64,000 nucleotides of DNA from Dichetophora obliterata. Its lineage: Eukaryota; Arthropoda; Insecta; Diptera; Sciomyzidae. The position numbers and the translations under genes were made by a program. Where the stretch lies: the NCBI GenBank assembly GCA_963920525.1, contig OY986438.1:124006920-124070919 (forward strand), in the 5' to 3' direction. The notes below the pieces were generated by a model, which did not search any database, was not told the origin of the DNA, and saw nothing but the letters and a program-made list of their open reading frames with translations. Shown here piece by piece: positions 54,005 to 64,000 of the stretch (position 1 is its first letter; each line of letters starts with the position of its first letter).

Positions 54005-56690
54005 AATTAATTTATAATATGGAAAGAACAAAAATAGTCTCTGTCTGGTGTAGAACACAAATTAATATTAGTACATGTTCTGCATATGTTTTTATTCTCA
54101 GCAGTACATCCCTAAAGTTTGTAGGTTCGTTTTCCTGCACGAGGAAAAAATTTGGGAAAATGCTCCATTCCATCATAACGCAAATCATCAGGAGGTATAT
54201 AAGTAATATTCCAACTGTTTTTTTCTGGGCGACCATACGTGAGCTTTTTGGTTTGAACACAATACTTGTGCGATTAGAGATCGAAAACAAGGAAGTAGGG
54301 TTTTTTATCTTTAGGATCCTGCATATTAATGCGTTTGTATAATATAAATGCGCTAACAATGACCATATTAATTTGATGGTAAAGCAATCTGTTGGTACAT
54401 TTTGCCCTGCATCTCCTGTAGAAGTTATTCGCATGAACCCCCATTGACATGAACCCCATTGACATGAACCCCCATTGACCTATAAGACAGTGTCCTGTTA
54501 CAACGCCTATCAGAATGATGGAGATATCTTTCCTTGCCATTTGAGTGAGCTTCATCGTTCGTTTTTCAGTAAAACAAGGCCACATCTGTCTAGCTGTGTT
54601 AGAGGTGGTGCTATGCTTCCACCTGAAATTAGTCAATTCTGTGGCATGTTGTCTTAGAGCCAGCTTGCAAGTCGCAAGTGGCACGCCTAATGTTTCCATA
54701 TCCGGCAGCAGCATTGCTGCTGTACCTTCCCTAGCGAGCTCATCAGCTCTACAATTTCCAGGAATGTCCCTATGCCCTGATACCCAGACGAGATGAATGT
54801 TGAACTTATCGGCCATCTCATAAGAGACGAGCAACATTTAAAGGCTGTTAGTGATGTTTGGAACACACCTGCAAGGGATTTAATCGCTGCTTGGCTGTCC
54901 GTAAAAATGTAGATATCTTAAGATATCTCACTATACCTCAGTTTCTGATGTCCAGATCCGTTGAAAAGACGCCCCCAACTTTGCTGTCAAATTTTGAGTT
55001 GTCAGTAAAAATATGCGCGACAACCTGGTTTAGCGGCAGTAAACCATCCCATTCTACTCTGATTGGGATAACTGTATGAAAGCCGGAACTGATAGAACTG
55101 CTTCTGCAAGATCGATAATGGAGGAATGACTCTGGGGGTCAGTAGTTTTTTTATCATTACACATAGTGACTTATCCACCCGAAGCTTCATGAGCACGCCA
55201 ATGATTGGCCCCGGAAGAACATTGTTAAAGGCATTTTCGATATCCAGAAAAGCTACCATTGTGTACTCCTTATGAAAAAAAGGAATTTTCTATAAAGCCT
55301 ACCAGAAAGTGCATGTCCGTTTCTACAGACCTACCTTTCCTGTAAGCGTGCTGTGAAGCTGAAAGCAAATTTGTACCTTTCAACAGGCTTCCAAACAGTC
55401 TTTCTAGTGTTTTCAGCAGGAAATATGAAAGACGAATGGGTCAAAGGTCCTTTGGATTCGATTGCGACATCCTACCCGCCTTAGGGATAAATACTGCCTT
55501 TACCTCCCTTCATTTTAATGGTATATATGCCATGTCAAGGCAACTTTAAAAATTGCAATGAGCCTAAAGCATGGCAAATGATATAGTTCCTTAAGCTTGG
55601 CACAATTAGGCTTAAACGCACAACCATATTGGAAGAAGATTCTAAGTCTGGAGCATCTGGTGGCACAACGTTATCTCCAGCAAATCTATTCACCTCAAAA
55701 CCATATGAAAATCCCTCTGAGTGACATAAAATAAACAGCTTTATGCCTTATTTATGAGGCTTGATTTTTGTGAAACACATTTGTTCATCTGATGCTCTGG
55801 TTATTAGGAAAACTTTAAATTTGTTATTAAAGGGCTCGATCTGCTACGATGGTCTGACTTTGTAGAGTTGATCATACTTTGAAAAATCTTTAGGCAGCAT
55901 TTTGCTACTATTATTAAAGTGCAAATTACTTCGAATTTTCTCAAATCGGTTTCTTTTCACTGTACCTTTAATTGCTTTAGGATACCGAAAAATTGACATG
56001 GAAATCAATATACTAATGTATTTGCGAATCTCTGATGAATGTACGAATAACTTTGTGTTAATATTTTTCTGTGTGGCATAAAGATTCGTTTGCTCCGCGA
56101 TGAGACAAAAAAAACGGCAAAGTCGTCACGACAATATGAAAAGCATTTAAACGGCGTGTCAAGCATTTTAAAACTAGTTCCCATCTTATTTCCAAGAAAT
56201 GGTACATCTGATTTATGGAGATTCAATTTGCTTTTCCGAACTAGGATCTTTTTGAATTGATTGAATTTTGGGTTAATACCCAGCGGGTTAACTTTTGTTG
56301 CATCAGATTTTTTTCTGGCAAATTTTCCATCATTTTTTTAATTTACCTCCGAGCGCTTGCTCAAAGTTTTCACCACCAGAAGACATAGACAACTCACCTG
56401 AGTTAGATGTGGAGGAATCGGGGTTACTTTCAATATTCTTTAATGTTTTACCAGATATGTGTATGTACCACTGTCCAAGTTTTCAGGTAAATCAGATGTT
56501 ATTACATCAGTAAGAGCGGAGTCTGACATTACTAGCACTTCGTCGACAGTTTCTTTGTCAAGGATAAAGTACAAATCGTAATGTTATTAACGCTATCAAA
56601 ATACTTCACATTCCGTCAGGCCATCAGTTTCCTCAAAATCGATGGAATCTAAATCATCCATTATTTTTTGGTTTGTGTATCGGATAACGC
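54005..56690 (-). pseudogene. piggyBac-like transposase split by a LINE
   Basis: On the minus strand, in order: an acidic N-terminus with MDDLDSIDFEETDGL (about 56660) and ELSMSSGGENFEQAL (56400-56360); a 73-codon frame (56226-56005); then IKGTVKRNRFEKIRSNLHFN (about 55965) and ASDEQMCFTKIKPHK (about 55780), the first catalytic Asp region; VVRLSLIVPSLRNYI (about 55640). A LINE then intervenes. The C-terminus resumes with INMVIVSAFILYKRI (about 54385), DGMEHFPKFFPR (about 54180) and a CRTC...C...CSFH zinc-finger tail ending near 54005. The MGGVD block expected between the halves is missing. Many stops and frameshifts. Confidence 0.75.
54405..55610 (-). pseudogene. LINE (RT plus RNase H) inserted in piggyBac gene
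   Basis: Minus-strand pieces: FIPKAGRMSQSNPKD and FLLKTLERLFGSLL (about 55500-55400), SQHAYRKGRSVET (about 55350), MVAFLDIENAFNNVLP (55259 on) of the reverse transcriptase, then a compressed RNase H region ending VWVSGHRDIPGN and ADELAREGTAA (54780-54730), LATCKLALRQH, and TGHCLIGQ (54490). Just after this a CATGTCAATGGGG-type unit is triplicated (54434-54480). Homology passes into piggyBac text at about 54405. The GTPQGG/YADD part of the RT is missing. This is the LOA/R1-type LINE architecture. Confidence 0.75.
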
Positions 56691-57031
56691 TGAAAGCTTT
56701 TTGGAAAAATTACGATTCATTGCTATAAAAAAATTAAAGCACTAACAAATGTAAATCATGAAATGCAAAAATTTTTTCTGACAGCTCAAGCAAATATAAA
56801 AACTGCAAATAAGTATTTTTCACTAAAAAACAACACTATTAGCAACTCACCAATATTTTTCTGTTCTCAATTCGATCACGATAAGTATTTTATTCGATTT
56901 TTCCAATTTAATACTTTTCACAAAATAAATACGAGTACGTATTTATTTTCTGTTCAAACACTCAATTCTGTTCTTTTCGTTTTTTCAATTTCAAGTTTGA
57001 ATGCTAATGGTTTTTTTAACAACCGCCTCAA

Positions 57032-57057
57032 GGCGGTATGAGGTTATAGAGGGTTAA
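57032..57057. mobile_element. piggyBac right terminus at TTAA
   Basis: Inverted, the end reads CCCTCTATAACCTCATACCG from 57053, next to TTAA (57054-57057). A CCC start at TTAA is the piggyBac signature, and this end lies 5' of the transposase at 54005-56690. CCGCCTCAAGGCGG (57023-57036) makes a subterminal palindrome. The other terminus was not found. Confidence 0.65.
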
Positions 57058-59929
57058 GGGATGCTCACACGTGACGCATTTTGTAGAACTCTGATATAAG
57101 ATATGGAACATTAGACAGGCCTTGTGAATTGCTTAAGTATGTGTGAATTGCTTAAATTGTTAAGTATGTGTGTAAGTATGGGTGGATCGGCCCTCCAAAG
57201 TTAGTGGGGGACGGTATACATTTGGACTCGATTGGGGCACTCTAAATGGGTCAAAGAAGGATTTTTCAAAATTTGACCTTACGGAAAAGTTGGGGCATTA
57301 GAATTCGTTTTAGAGGTATAGTTCTTCGGGCAAAGTTTCTTATTTTGATCCCTAGAATACGATTTTTTTACAATGGGCGATTTTTAAATCCACCCGCCCT
57401 AATGTGCATACTATGTTTAGACAGTCCAATATCTAAAAACTATACATCGTAAAGATTAGAGGGTGATTTTTTTCGATAGAGCAAAAAAGTCGTATTTAAG
57501 TTTTAACATAAAGTGAAAATCCTAGAAATGGAGTAAACTATGTTATGTGCTTGCACGGGAGAATTTTTATTCTTTTTGTGAATGGTATCGATGCACTGTA
57601 CGCTCCGCTCGCCTACACCCATCTCTATTCACCATCTCGCTACACGTCTCTTGAACGAATCACATGTGAATTTTTCGGTCACGTCGCAATTTATTTGATT
57701 GCTGACGCTTTAGTGTCGACGAAATTTTTGGCTTGGTAACGTTTTTGAAAAGTCGCCAAAGCCAGCACTTTACATGGAAATTGCCCGGAAACGTACAATT
57801 TATATGGGGTCGGCTGACTGGCATAAAGCCGGTTAGTGTACCCGATAAGTAGACACTCGGTGGCAGGAGTTAAGTGAGCGGTTCTATTGTGTGTGTGTGT
57901 GCGTGTGAGTGTAGGTGAATGAGTTATCGTGCCGACAGAGTTGCAGACGTGTTATTTGCTATTGTCTAGCATAACTTAAGCAATGGCATAATTCTAACAA
58001 AGTCTTAACGTGTCTTTGGAGCTTGCATTGTGTCTGCAAAGAGTTGCTACACGAAGAGAGCAGATTGGTTGCTGACTGGCTGGTTGGCAAATATATTTTG
58101 CCCTCAAATTATTGACTTTGAATATTTGATTTTTTTGACATGACGTGTCACTAAATTTTTGTTAAGGTATGCAGGAATTCATGCCGTGACAAAGGCTCGT
58201 AAATTTCAACTCTGTCTTTGAAGGAGAATATAATAAAAAAAATACTTTGCCTGGCAATGAAAAGCTATTCGATTTAATATCGTGTCTCTGGCAAGAAACA
58301 GAAAAACACACAAAACTTTCAAATTTATTTTTTCTTGGATTTATAAAAAAAATTGCTATTATGACAACAGGAGCTTTCGGCAGTTTTTTTCTGTCTATAA
58401 TTTTCAATAATTGACTCAAAAGGGATTTTGTTTTCGTTCAGCTCAAGAGTTCAACCTATGTGAGTAGTATAGTTGGGGGTTGAAGAAGGAAAAACAAATT
58501 TAATATAATAACGTGCCTCTTCTTGATGCTTAACTTTTTTATTAAATGTACGACTTGAAACCACAACCTTGACAACTGCTCGTTTGGACTATCATTTATA
58601 TCTTTCTCTTTCTGTTTATCTTTTTCTTTCTCTTTCTATGTTTTGCTTTTTTAAGTTTGATTGTTTCTTTGTTTTTAATACGTCGTTGCATCAAATCACT
58701 AAATATAATATCTTCATATAATAGAAGGAAAACAAGCAAAAAACCCACACAAACAGCTACAACAACAAACAAGCCAATAAACAACGAAAAAATGTTTCAA
58801 CACCAATTAAAAAAGTTAAATTATTTTTCTGACTATTCTTTCTAGTCTTGACGTAAAATGATTGTTTGACATGCAAATGTTGGCATTCTGAGATTTTATC
58901 GCCACGCATAACTTGGCCATTATTTTCGCACAAGATGCCTACGTTTTGGTGGTCAGCTTTACGGCTTTAGCCCCCAATTCAATTCACTTCGCCACGGTTC
59001 GGTCCGCTGTTAGTGTATTTTATGAGGGGCGTTAAAATAATAAACTTCTCAAGAGCCTGCTTGTCATTCCTTTCATGCGTTGCAGCGTAGATTATGACAC
59101 GGAAATTGCTATTTTACTTTATGACTTTGACATGTCAACGAAAACACAATAAATGTTATGACTTTTTTATGGAGACGCAGAATTTTACGTAAATGTGTTG
59201 TAATTAATATGATGAGTTCTTAAGCTGTATGATCCACAAGCGTGCGTGGCCAGATTTTTTTGTTGTGTAATAAAATACTGGAAACATTTTTTGCGGAGAT
59301 TTTTAAATATGCATAAAAATTCTTTTGAGGAATGTTTTTCCTTTTTTAAGCTTTTAAGTTGAAAAGCTGAAAGAAATCTGAATTTTTCTGTTTTTAAAAG
59401 GTCAATGAATATAGAGTGTAGAACCTCAAAATATATTCAAAGTACCTAAAAGTTTTGAATAGTGATGGAAAAAAATAAATGCGAATCGTAGCAATATAAA
59501 AAAAGTAAATTATGTTTAAAGAAAGAAATTGTTTTTCAACTATTGTAGTTAAAATGAAACAAAGAATTTATCAGCGTCAACAAATCAATACGGGTTTGGA
59601 TTTGAAAGATTGTATTAATCGTATGGTTAAAAAGTATAAAATATTCATGATATATGTAAATACAAAAATAAATATTCAGTAGTAAAATAGAAACAGCAAA
59701 GAGAAAAAGTATCAATAGAACATACAAAGCAAACTTAGAAAATATAATAAAAAACATTACGTGCAAAATGGGAATCAATGCAGTCCGGATCTTTGTACTA
59801 ATTGCGCATAATCCCTGCAAAAAAGTGCTTCCAAAAGAAGCTAAAGAGGAAGGGAAAATCTTGAAGTCCATCCCTTTCACTTTCATACCCAGAAGGAATT
59901 TTTTTAACATATGCATGCCATTGGAAGGA
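57058..59929. other. No gene recognised; GT microsatellite
   Basis: 57180-57430 has a less random text (GGGGCATTAGAATTCGTTTT, AAGTTTCTTATTTTGATCCC) that I suspect is part of a dispersed repeat, but I cannot name it. A GT microsatellite lies at about 57887-57910. 58440-58800 is T/A-rich with CTTTCT runs. Frames here lack domains. Confidence 0.4.
57887..57912. repeat. GT microsatellite
   Basis: TGTGTGTGTGTGTG followed by CGTGTGAGTG, about ten dinucleotide units. Confidence 0.9.
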
Positions 59930-60310
59930 ATGCTTTCTTTAATCTTCTCTAGAAGTGCTTCTCGGACTTTTTCAATGGATTCTAGTAGGTGTTATTCGGA
60001 GAACTTTAAGAAGGCATTCCATGGAATGGAATGGTTTTTGTGGTTTGGGGGTTAAAAAATCCCTGGGAAAATATCCCTTTTCCTGACATTCTAGCGATTT
60101 TAGTGTTGGAAATGAATAGTGTTTGGGTTTTGTTGGGGGATTTAAAAAAATTCCACGGTAAAATATAATTTTTCCTGAACTTCAAATAATTGAATGTCTT
60201 CCAGAAGTAGTAAATGCCTATTGAAAGAAATTCTTTATAAGTCTAAGAAGAAGCAGAGTTTGACCTATAGAATGTCTTCTGGAAGCAGTGTCCCTAAGAA
60301 TGCATGTCAC
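59920..60310. repeat. Low-copy degenerate repeats
   Basis: GAATGTCTTC(C/T)(A/G)GAAG(T/C)AGT recurs at 60192 and 60269, and a TTAAAAAA(T/A)(A)TCC-to-TTTTCCTGA block recurs at about 60052 and 60142. No coding domain. Confidence 0.4.
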
Positions 60311-60519
60311 ATTTGCATCAAAATATTTGCAGGGATTCTGAATAGTTTTCCGATCGATAGAACACGTCACACAGTGTAGCGACGTCTATGGGATGAGGAA
60401 CAAAATCATCGTAGTTACATGAAACTTACCATGTGTTTTATTTCATATCTATAAAACGCCACACAAATTGGCCACGCCCTTCACCCAGTTCCCAAACAAA
60501 ATTAACAATTAAAATTAAT

Positions 60520-61000
60520 AATTAACTATAAAAGTTCAATATCTCGAGTTGTAACAGGTGTAAGAAACGAAATTAATTAATTTTTATATTTACTAAATTA
60601 ACGCAATTACCATTTAAAAATATCATGAAGATTTGCTACTCCTTTCGTCCACCTCCCATACAAAATGAAGAATAAAAGTGCAGTATCTCCAGTTGTAGAA
60701 AGTGCAAGAAACCAAATTAACTAAACCTTAATTTACTAGACTCACATAATTACCATATAAAAATTCCATCAAGATCTTCTACGCTTTTCGTTCTGCTTCC
60801 ATTCAAAATACAGAGAAAATGTTGCATGATAAAAGTGGAACATCTCCAGTTGTAAGATGTATAAGAAAGGAAACAAAAAATTTTTTATTTACTAGATTTA
60901 CATATTTATCAATAAAAATTTCATTAAGATCTGCCACACCCTTCCTCCAACTCCCATACAAAATGAAGAATAAAAGTGTAACGTATCGAGTGAAAAGAAA
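60520..61000. repeat. Four-unit tandem array, about 148-bp period
   Basis: Units are anchored on ATAAAAGTKSARYATCTCSAGTTGTA at about 60526, 60671, 60830 and 60968. Each has a CTTTCGTCCACCTCCCATAC-like stretch before it (60643, 60786, 60935). The CCACGCCCTTC words also seen at 60472 and 61070, and the array style, resemble the Helitron arrays at 8.9-11.2 kb, so this may be a Helitron remnant without ends. Confidence 0.6.
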
Positions 61001-61247
61001 AGAAAGGAAATGAACTTGTTTATTTTTAACTTGTTTCACTTAAATATTATATATTTGCATATTCAGATTGACCACGCCCTTCGCCCGCCTAACACACAAT
61101 ATTCATTGAAGTTTAGTAATTGAAAAGTATTTTGATTTTAAAGTGTGCCGGTGGTCTAGCGCTCGAAAATTTAAGGTATTTTAGGGAGTTTTTTTAAAGG
61201 TCAAAATTTTGAGCAACAATATTTCAACTTTTAAGATATGTTGTAAC

Positions 61248-62043
61248 TAGTGTGTGACTGAAACCGGAATTTCAGCCGAAACCGAACCAAAACTGATTAA
61301 TATGAAAATCTAAACCTTTAATAAAATTTTATTAAAAAGGAAACAAAAATACCATTTCATATTGCTGCTACTAGACAGATGTCAAGATGACTTTATTGTT
61401 CAATTTCAAATAAACGACTGCCTTTCATACATCAGCAAAGAACAAAAATAAATGCAAATTAGAATGAGCATAAGTAAAAAAAATGAATGAATGCATGAAC
61501 ATAGGACGAATGTCAGACTAAGTATAAAGTAAACAGGCGGTGTTGCCACAAGATGCAAAAAAATGATGACAATATACATAAAATTCTTATATTCAAGCTT
61601 TTAATAATTAATTTAAGTTTATTAAAATAATAAAAAAATTATTTTTTATTTTATTCCATACACACTAAAAACAGAATGTACCAACAATTTACATATATAT
61701 TTTTATAGAACAACAAAACAAAGCATCTTTGTTTTTTTAAGGTTTAGTATTATAAGAATAGAAATATTTCGTTGTCTTTTTATTAACTCGACACACACAG
61801 AACTCATTCGAAAGTTAAGTTACCACTTTTTTGCTTTTACCAAAAAAAAATTTATTTGTTGATAGCAACGATAATGATAGTATCGAACGCATAAAAGATG
61901 CACGAAATTTTTACCAAAAGTTGCAGCTTCAGTTTCAGAGTTCGACCATATTTAGTCCTAATAGCCGAAACTAGACGAAACTGACAAGAAGGCCCGAAAC
62001 TGGCCATAACCGAAACCAAAACCGAATGTTCGTTCGGACACTA
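61248..62043. mobile_element. hAT-like non-autonomous element, 8-bp target duplication
   Basis: The left end TAGTGTGTGACTGAA and the inverted right end TAGTGTCCGAACGAA match at 11 of 15. They are flanked by GTTGTAAC (61240-61247) and GATGTAAC (62044-62051), an 8-bp duplication with one mismatch, as expected for hAT elements. Both subterminal regions are crowded with CCGAAAC/CGAAACC motifs (61262-61305; 61960-62030), possible transposase binding sites. No coding frame. Confidence 0.6.
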
Positions 62044-62051
62044 GATGTAAC

Positions 62052-63249
62052 ACTCATTCATCATAAAAAAATTAATTTGAAATTTGTAAAATATACGCTG
62101 TTTTTGAAATACAACTATGATTCCAGTTTAAGCGATAGACACTAATGTTGTAAATGTGAAATTAAAATTTCAGATTATTCGGCTGAATTGTTTTTGTTTT
62201 TTCTACAACACCATACCGAAAAAAATAGTTTCGAGATAAATGACCATAAATAACAGATATACCTACTAAAACGGCTGTAGAAGAGGAAATAACGTCAGTA
62301 TCCTTACAAAAATTAAACAGTATATTCTCGAAAGACAATACTTTTGATATATCAAAATAAAAAAAAATCGATTTCATAAAAACTCTAGATCACCGGCCTT
62401 TGGCCTTAATACATAGGTTTGTTTAAATTTTAACATAAAGAGAAAATGATTGACTTTCATCAAAGTAGTTCGTAGAGTCCTCGACACAAAGTCAGAAAAA
62501 TTGAGATCAGAAAGTAAATTAATTGTGTCATCATTGTTGTTATCTTCATTTAAATTAATTCATTGATCACGGTTGGCAAGATCTAAGGATAGGTTACGTA
62601 AAAATGTCGATAACTGAAAGCAGCCCTGTATTTCTTGATGGTTATAGGGGGAAATCCGTTTAAAATGAATGCGTAAAGTATTGTATAATTTATATAGTTT
62701 TATTGCAAACAATGTACATATCGTCGCTGCGTCTTCAAAAATGGTTATGTGTTTTTCAGTAACTTTTCAGTAGAGATAAAAACTGATTTTTTTGCAGAGC
62801 TTTTCTAGTACTACGAGCACATAGCTGTTTTGATCACTTCTAAACCAAAAGATATCTACAAAAATGGCAAATGCAGAAATATGGGCGATATTGGGTATTA
62901 ATATATTTGGAAAGAAATTTAGTGTTCTTCATAATAAGAAATTCGAAGCTTAAATGTTAAATATAATAGCTTTATGGCAGATAAACTTGTATTTCCTCAA
63001 GATTTCACCGACTACTAATGTAAGTGTCATCAAATAATTTCTGAATTTTGTACAGTAAAAAGTGCTAATCTTAATAGGGATCAAAGAAATATTTCTATCA
63101 ATAAATAATTTACACTTTACATCCAGAACATAAATGCGATCATGAAGAAAAGCGGATGAAAGTATTCGCTTCATATTGAAAAAAAAATTATTTTTTAAAA
63201 TAAACCTCTCCAGTTTTTTTATAAAATGAAAAACATATAAAAGTAATAA
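62052..63249. other. No feature recognised
   Basis: A+T-rich; frames of 71-74 codons on the minus strand (62162-62377, 62950-63174) have no domain. Confidence 0.45.
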
Positions 63250-63579
63250 AAAAGCATATTTAATATTTCTAATAATACATTCCCAAAAAGTATGTGTAGC
63301 TCTTGTCGACTAGCTATTAATGAGTTTGAAAAAGGCATTTTTAAAAGACCTCATCCAACTATGTCCAATTACGAGGATCTTCATTTGGTAAAAGAAACAA
63401 GAACGATGATTTTTAACTGCAACATTAAAAAGCAAATAAAGGTAAAGGTCATGTTCGAAAGGGTTTTACCAAAATTTATGTTAATAATGGCCTTGATGGT
63501 GCTGTGCAAAATGCTTCTTGTTCTAAAAGTTAAAAAAGATTCAACCCCAGAAAAAGAAGAAAATGATTCAGATATATAA
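63250..63579 (+). CDS. Unassigned open frame with CSSC motif, possible exon
   Basis: From ATG 63292 the frame gives 95 residues starting MCSSCRLAINEFEKGIFKRP and including MSNYEDLHLVKETRTMIFN; it is open from 63250. The first 50 residues look protein-like, with a Cys-x2-Cys start and a later Cys (FNCN) that could belong to a metal-binding domain. After about 63440 another frame (KGHVRKGFTKIYVNNGLDGA...) looks more protein-like than the annotated one, suggesting a frameshift or splice. The 3' end of the annotated frame (KDSTPEKEENDSDI) is acidic. I cannot assign a family; it may be a transposon-borne zinc-finger fragment. Confidence 0.3.
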   Translation, partial: KSIFNISNNTFPKSMCSSCRLAINEFEKGIFKRPHPTMSNYEDLHLVKETRTMIFNCNIKKQIKVKVMFERVLPKFMLIMALMVLCKMLLVLKVKKDSTPEKEENDSDI

Positions 63580-64000
63580 AAAAGTAAGAACATTTTACAA
63601 TACTGCACTGGTAGAAGTATTGCAAGCTGACTAGTGTCTACATATTTATTTTATCATGCATAGTTCCTCGGATTAAATAGACTTATGAAAATTTCAGAAC
63701 CTTAGTTCAATTATGTATTAATTATATATTAAAATAAGATATATTTTAGATTTCTTTCAGACTAAATTTGTTCTAATCGCTAACAGACAGCAGATGGCAA
63801 CGGCAACGTACCCTTGCCTTTATTGCTTTGTTACATTAAGTAAATTGTGATACTTGCTTTTCTGCAAAAACGGATCTTAAAAAAGTACTACAATTTATCA
63901 AACCGTGAAAATGCATAGTATTCTTAGCTATTTGGTTAAGCCATTATATTCTTGAATAACGCTGGTTAAGGATTATGGTCCAAGGAAACTGGGGGTCCGT
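63580..64000. other. No feature recognised
   Basis: A+T-rich to the window edge; nothing I can name. Confidence 0.45.

Noticed and set aside
53400..54342. Plus-strand frames of 134 and 188 codons
   Set aside because: Antisense shadows of the mariner transposase and of the piggyBac C-terminal region.
59536..59916. 126-codon minus-strand frame rich in Phe/Leu/Ile
   Set aside because: Looks like chance translation of A+T-rich DNA; no domain and no regulatory context.
60520..61000. Four-unit array as a CRISPR array
   Set aside because: Units are contiguous, diverged, about 148 bp and lack spacer structure; the genome is eukaryotic.

Overview
The window is A+T-rich, intron-type DNA from an insect, almost certainly a higher fly. 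I found no complete host gene in it. Three things point to a fly, probably a tephritid fruit fly: a tRNA-derived SINE body that I recall as common in tephritid genomes, a mariner whose catalytic residues are spaced D41D (the type described as rosa in Ceratitis), and a 60-nt GT-AG intron typical of flies. The species call is inference. Nearly everything that can be named is a mobile element or its remains.

Layout. 0-3 kb: a TIR element (151-1176) holding a hairpin MITE and a tRNA-derived SINE, then a second SINE of the same family at 2451. 4.5-7.3 kb: two TIR elements; the second (6175-7289) carries a spliced, polyadenylation-ready coding remnant. 7.6-11.3 kb: a block of ATCGGGAC repeats with a G+C-rich hairpin, then a non-autonomous Helitron (8479-11262) built of tandem units. 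12-15.4 kb: minisatellites, a MITE and a piggyBac C-terminal scrap. 16.5-18.5 kb: a DNA transposon with a 3-bp target duplication that encodes an uncharacterised protein. 19.5-24 kb: a tephritid-type SINE, a TA-flanked MITE, short satellites, a DUF4806-like fragment and a Helitron-like piece.

26.0-33.4 kb is the best-preserved object: a 7.37-kb Ty3/Gypsy retrotransposon, probably of the mdg1/412 lineage. Its two 557-bp LTRs look identical, it has an ATGT target duplication, a tRNA-Arg primer site, gag, a textbook -1 frameshift signal (GGGAAAC, 6-nt spacer, stem-loop) and an intact pol. It sits in a G+C-richer stretch that may be host regulatory DNA.

34.4-38.4 kb: a Jockey/CR1-like LINE and a piggyBac-like transposase, both broken. 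39.8-48.4 kb: a piggyBac-type MITE, an 825-bp element with 220-bp terminal repeats, and a 4.6-kb long-TIR element into which LINE fragments were inserted. 49-57 kb: more MITEs, an RTE-like LINE tail, a D41D mariner deletion derivative, and a piggyBac-like element (right end at 57053, TTAA) with a LINE inserted in its transposase gene. 57-64 kb: short tandem repeats, a hAT-like element (61248-62043) and a small unassigned open frame near 63.4 kb.

No operons, CRISPR arrays or functional tRNA/rRNA genes were found. The genes work together only inside individual elements, chiefly gag, the frameshift signal and pol in the Gypsy copy.
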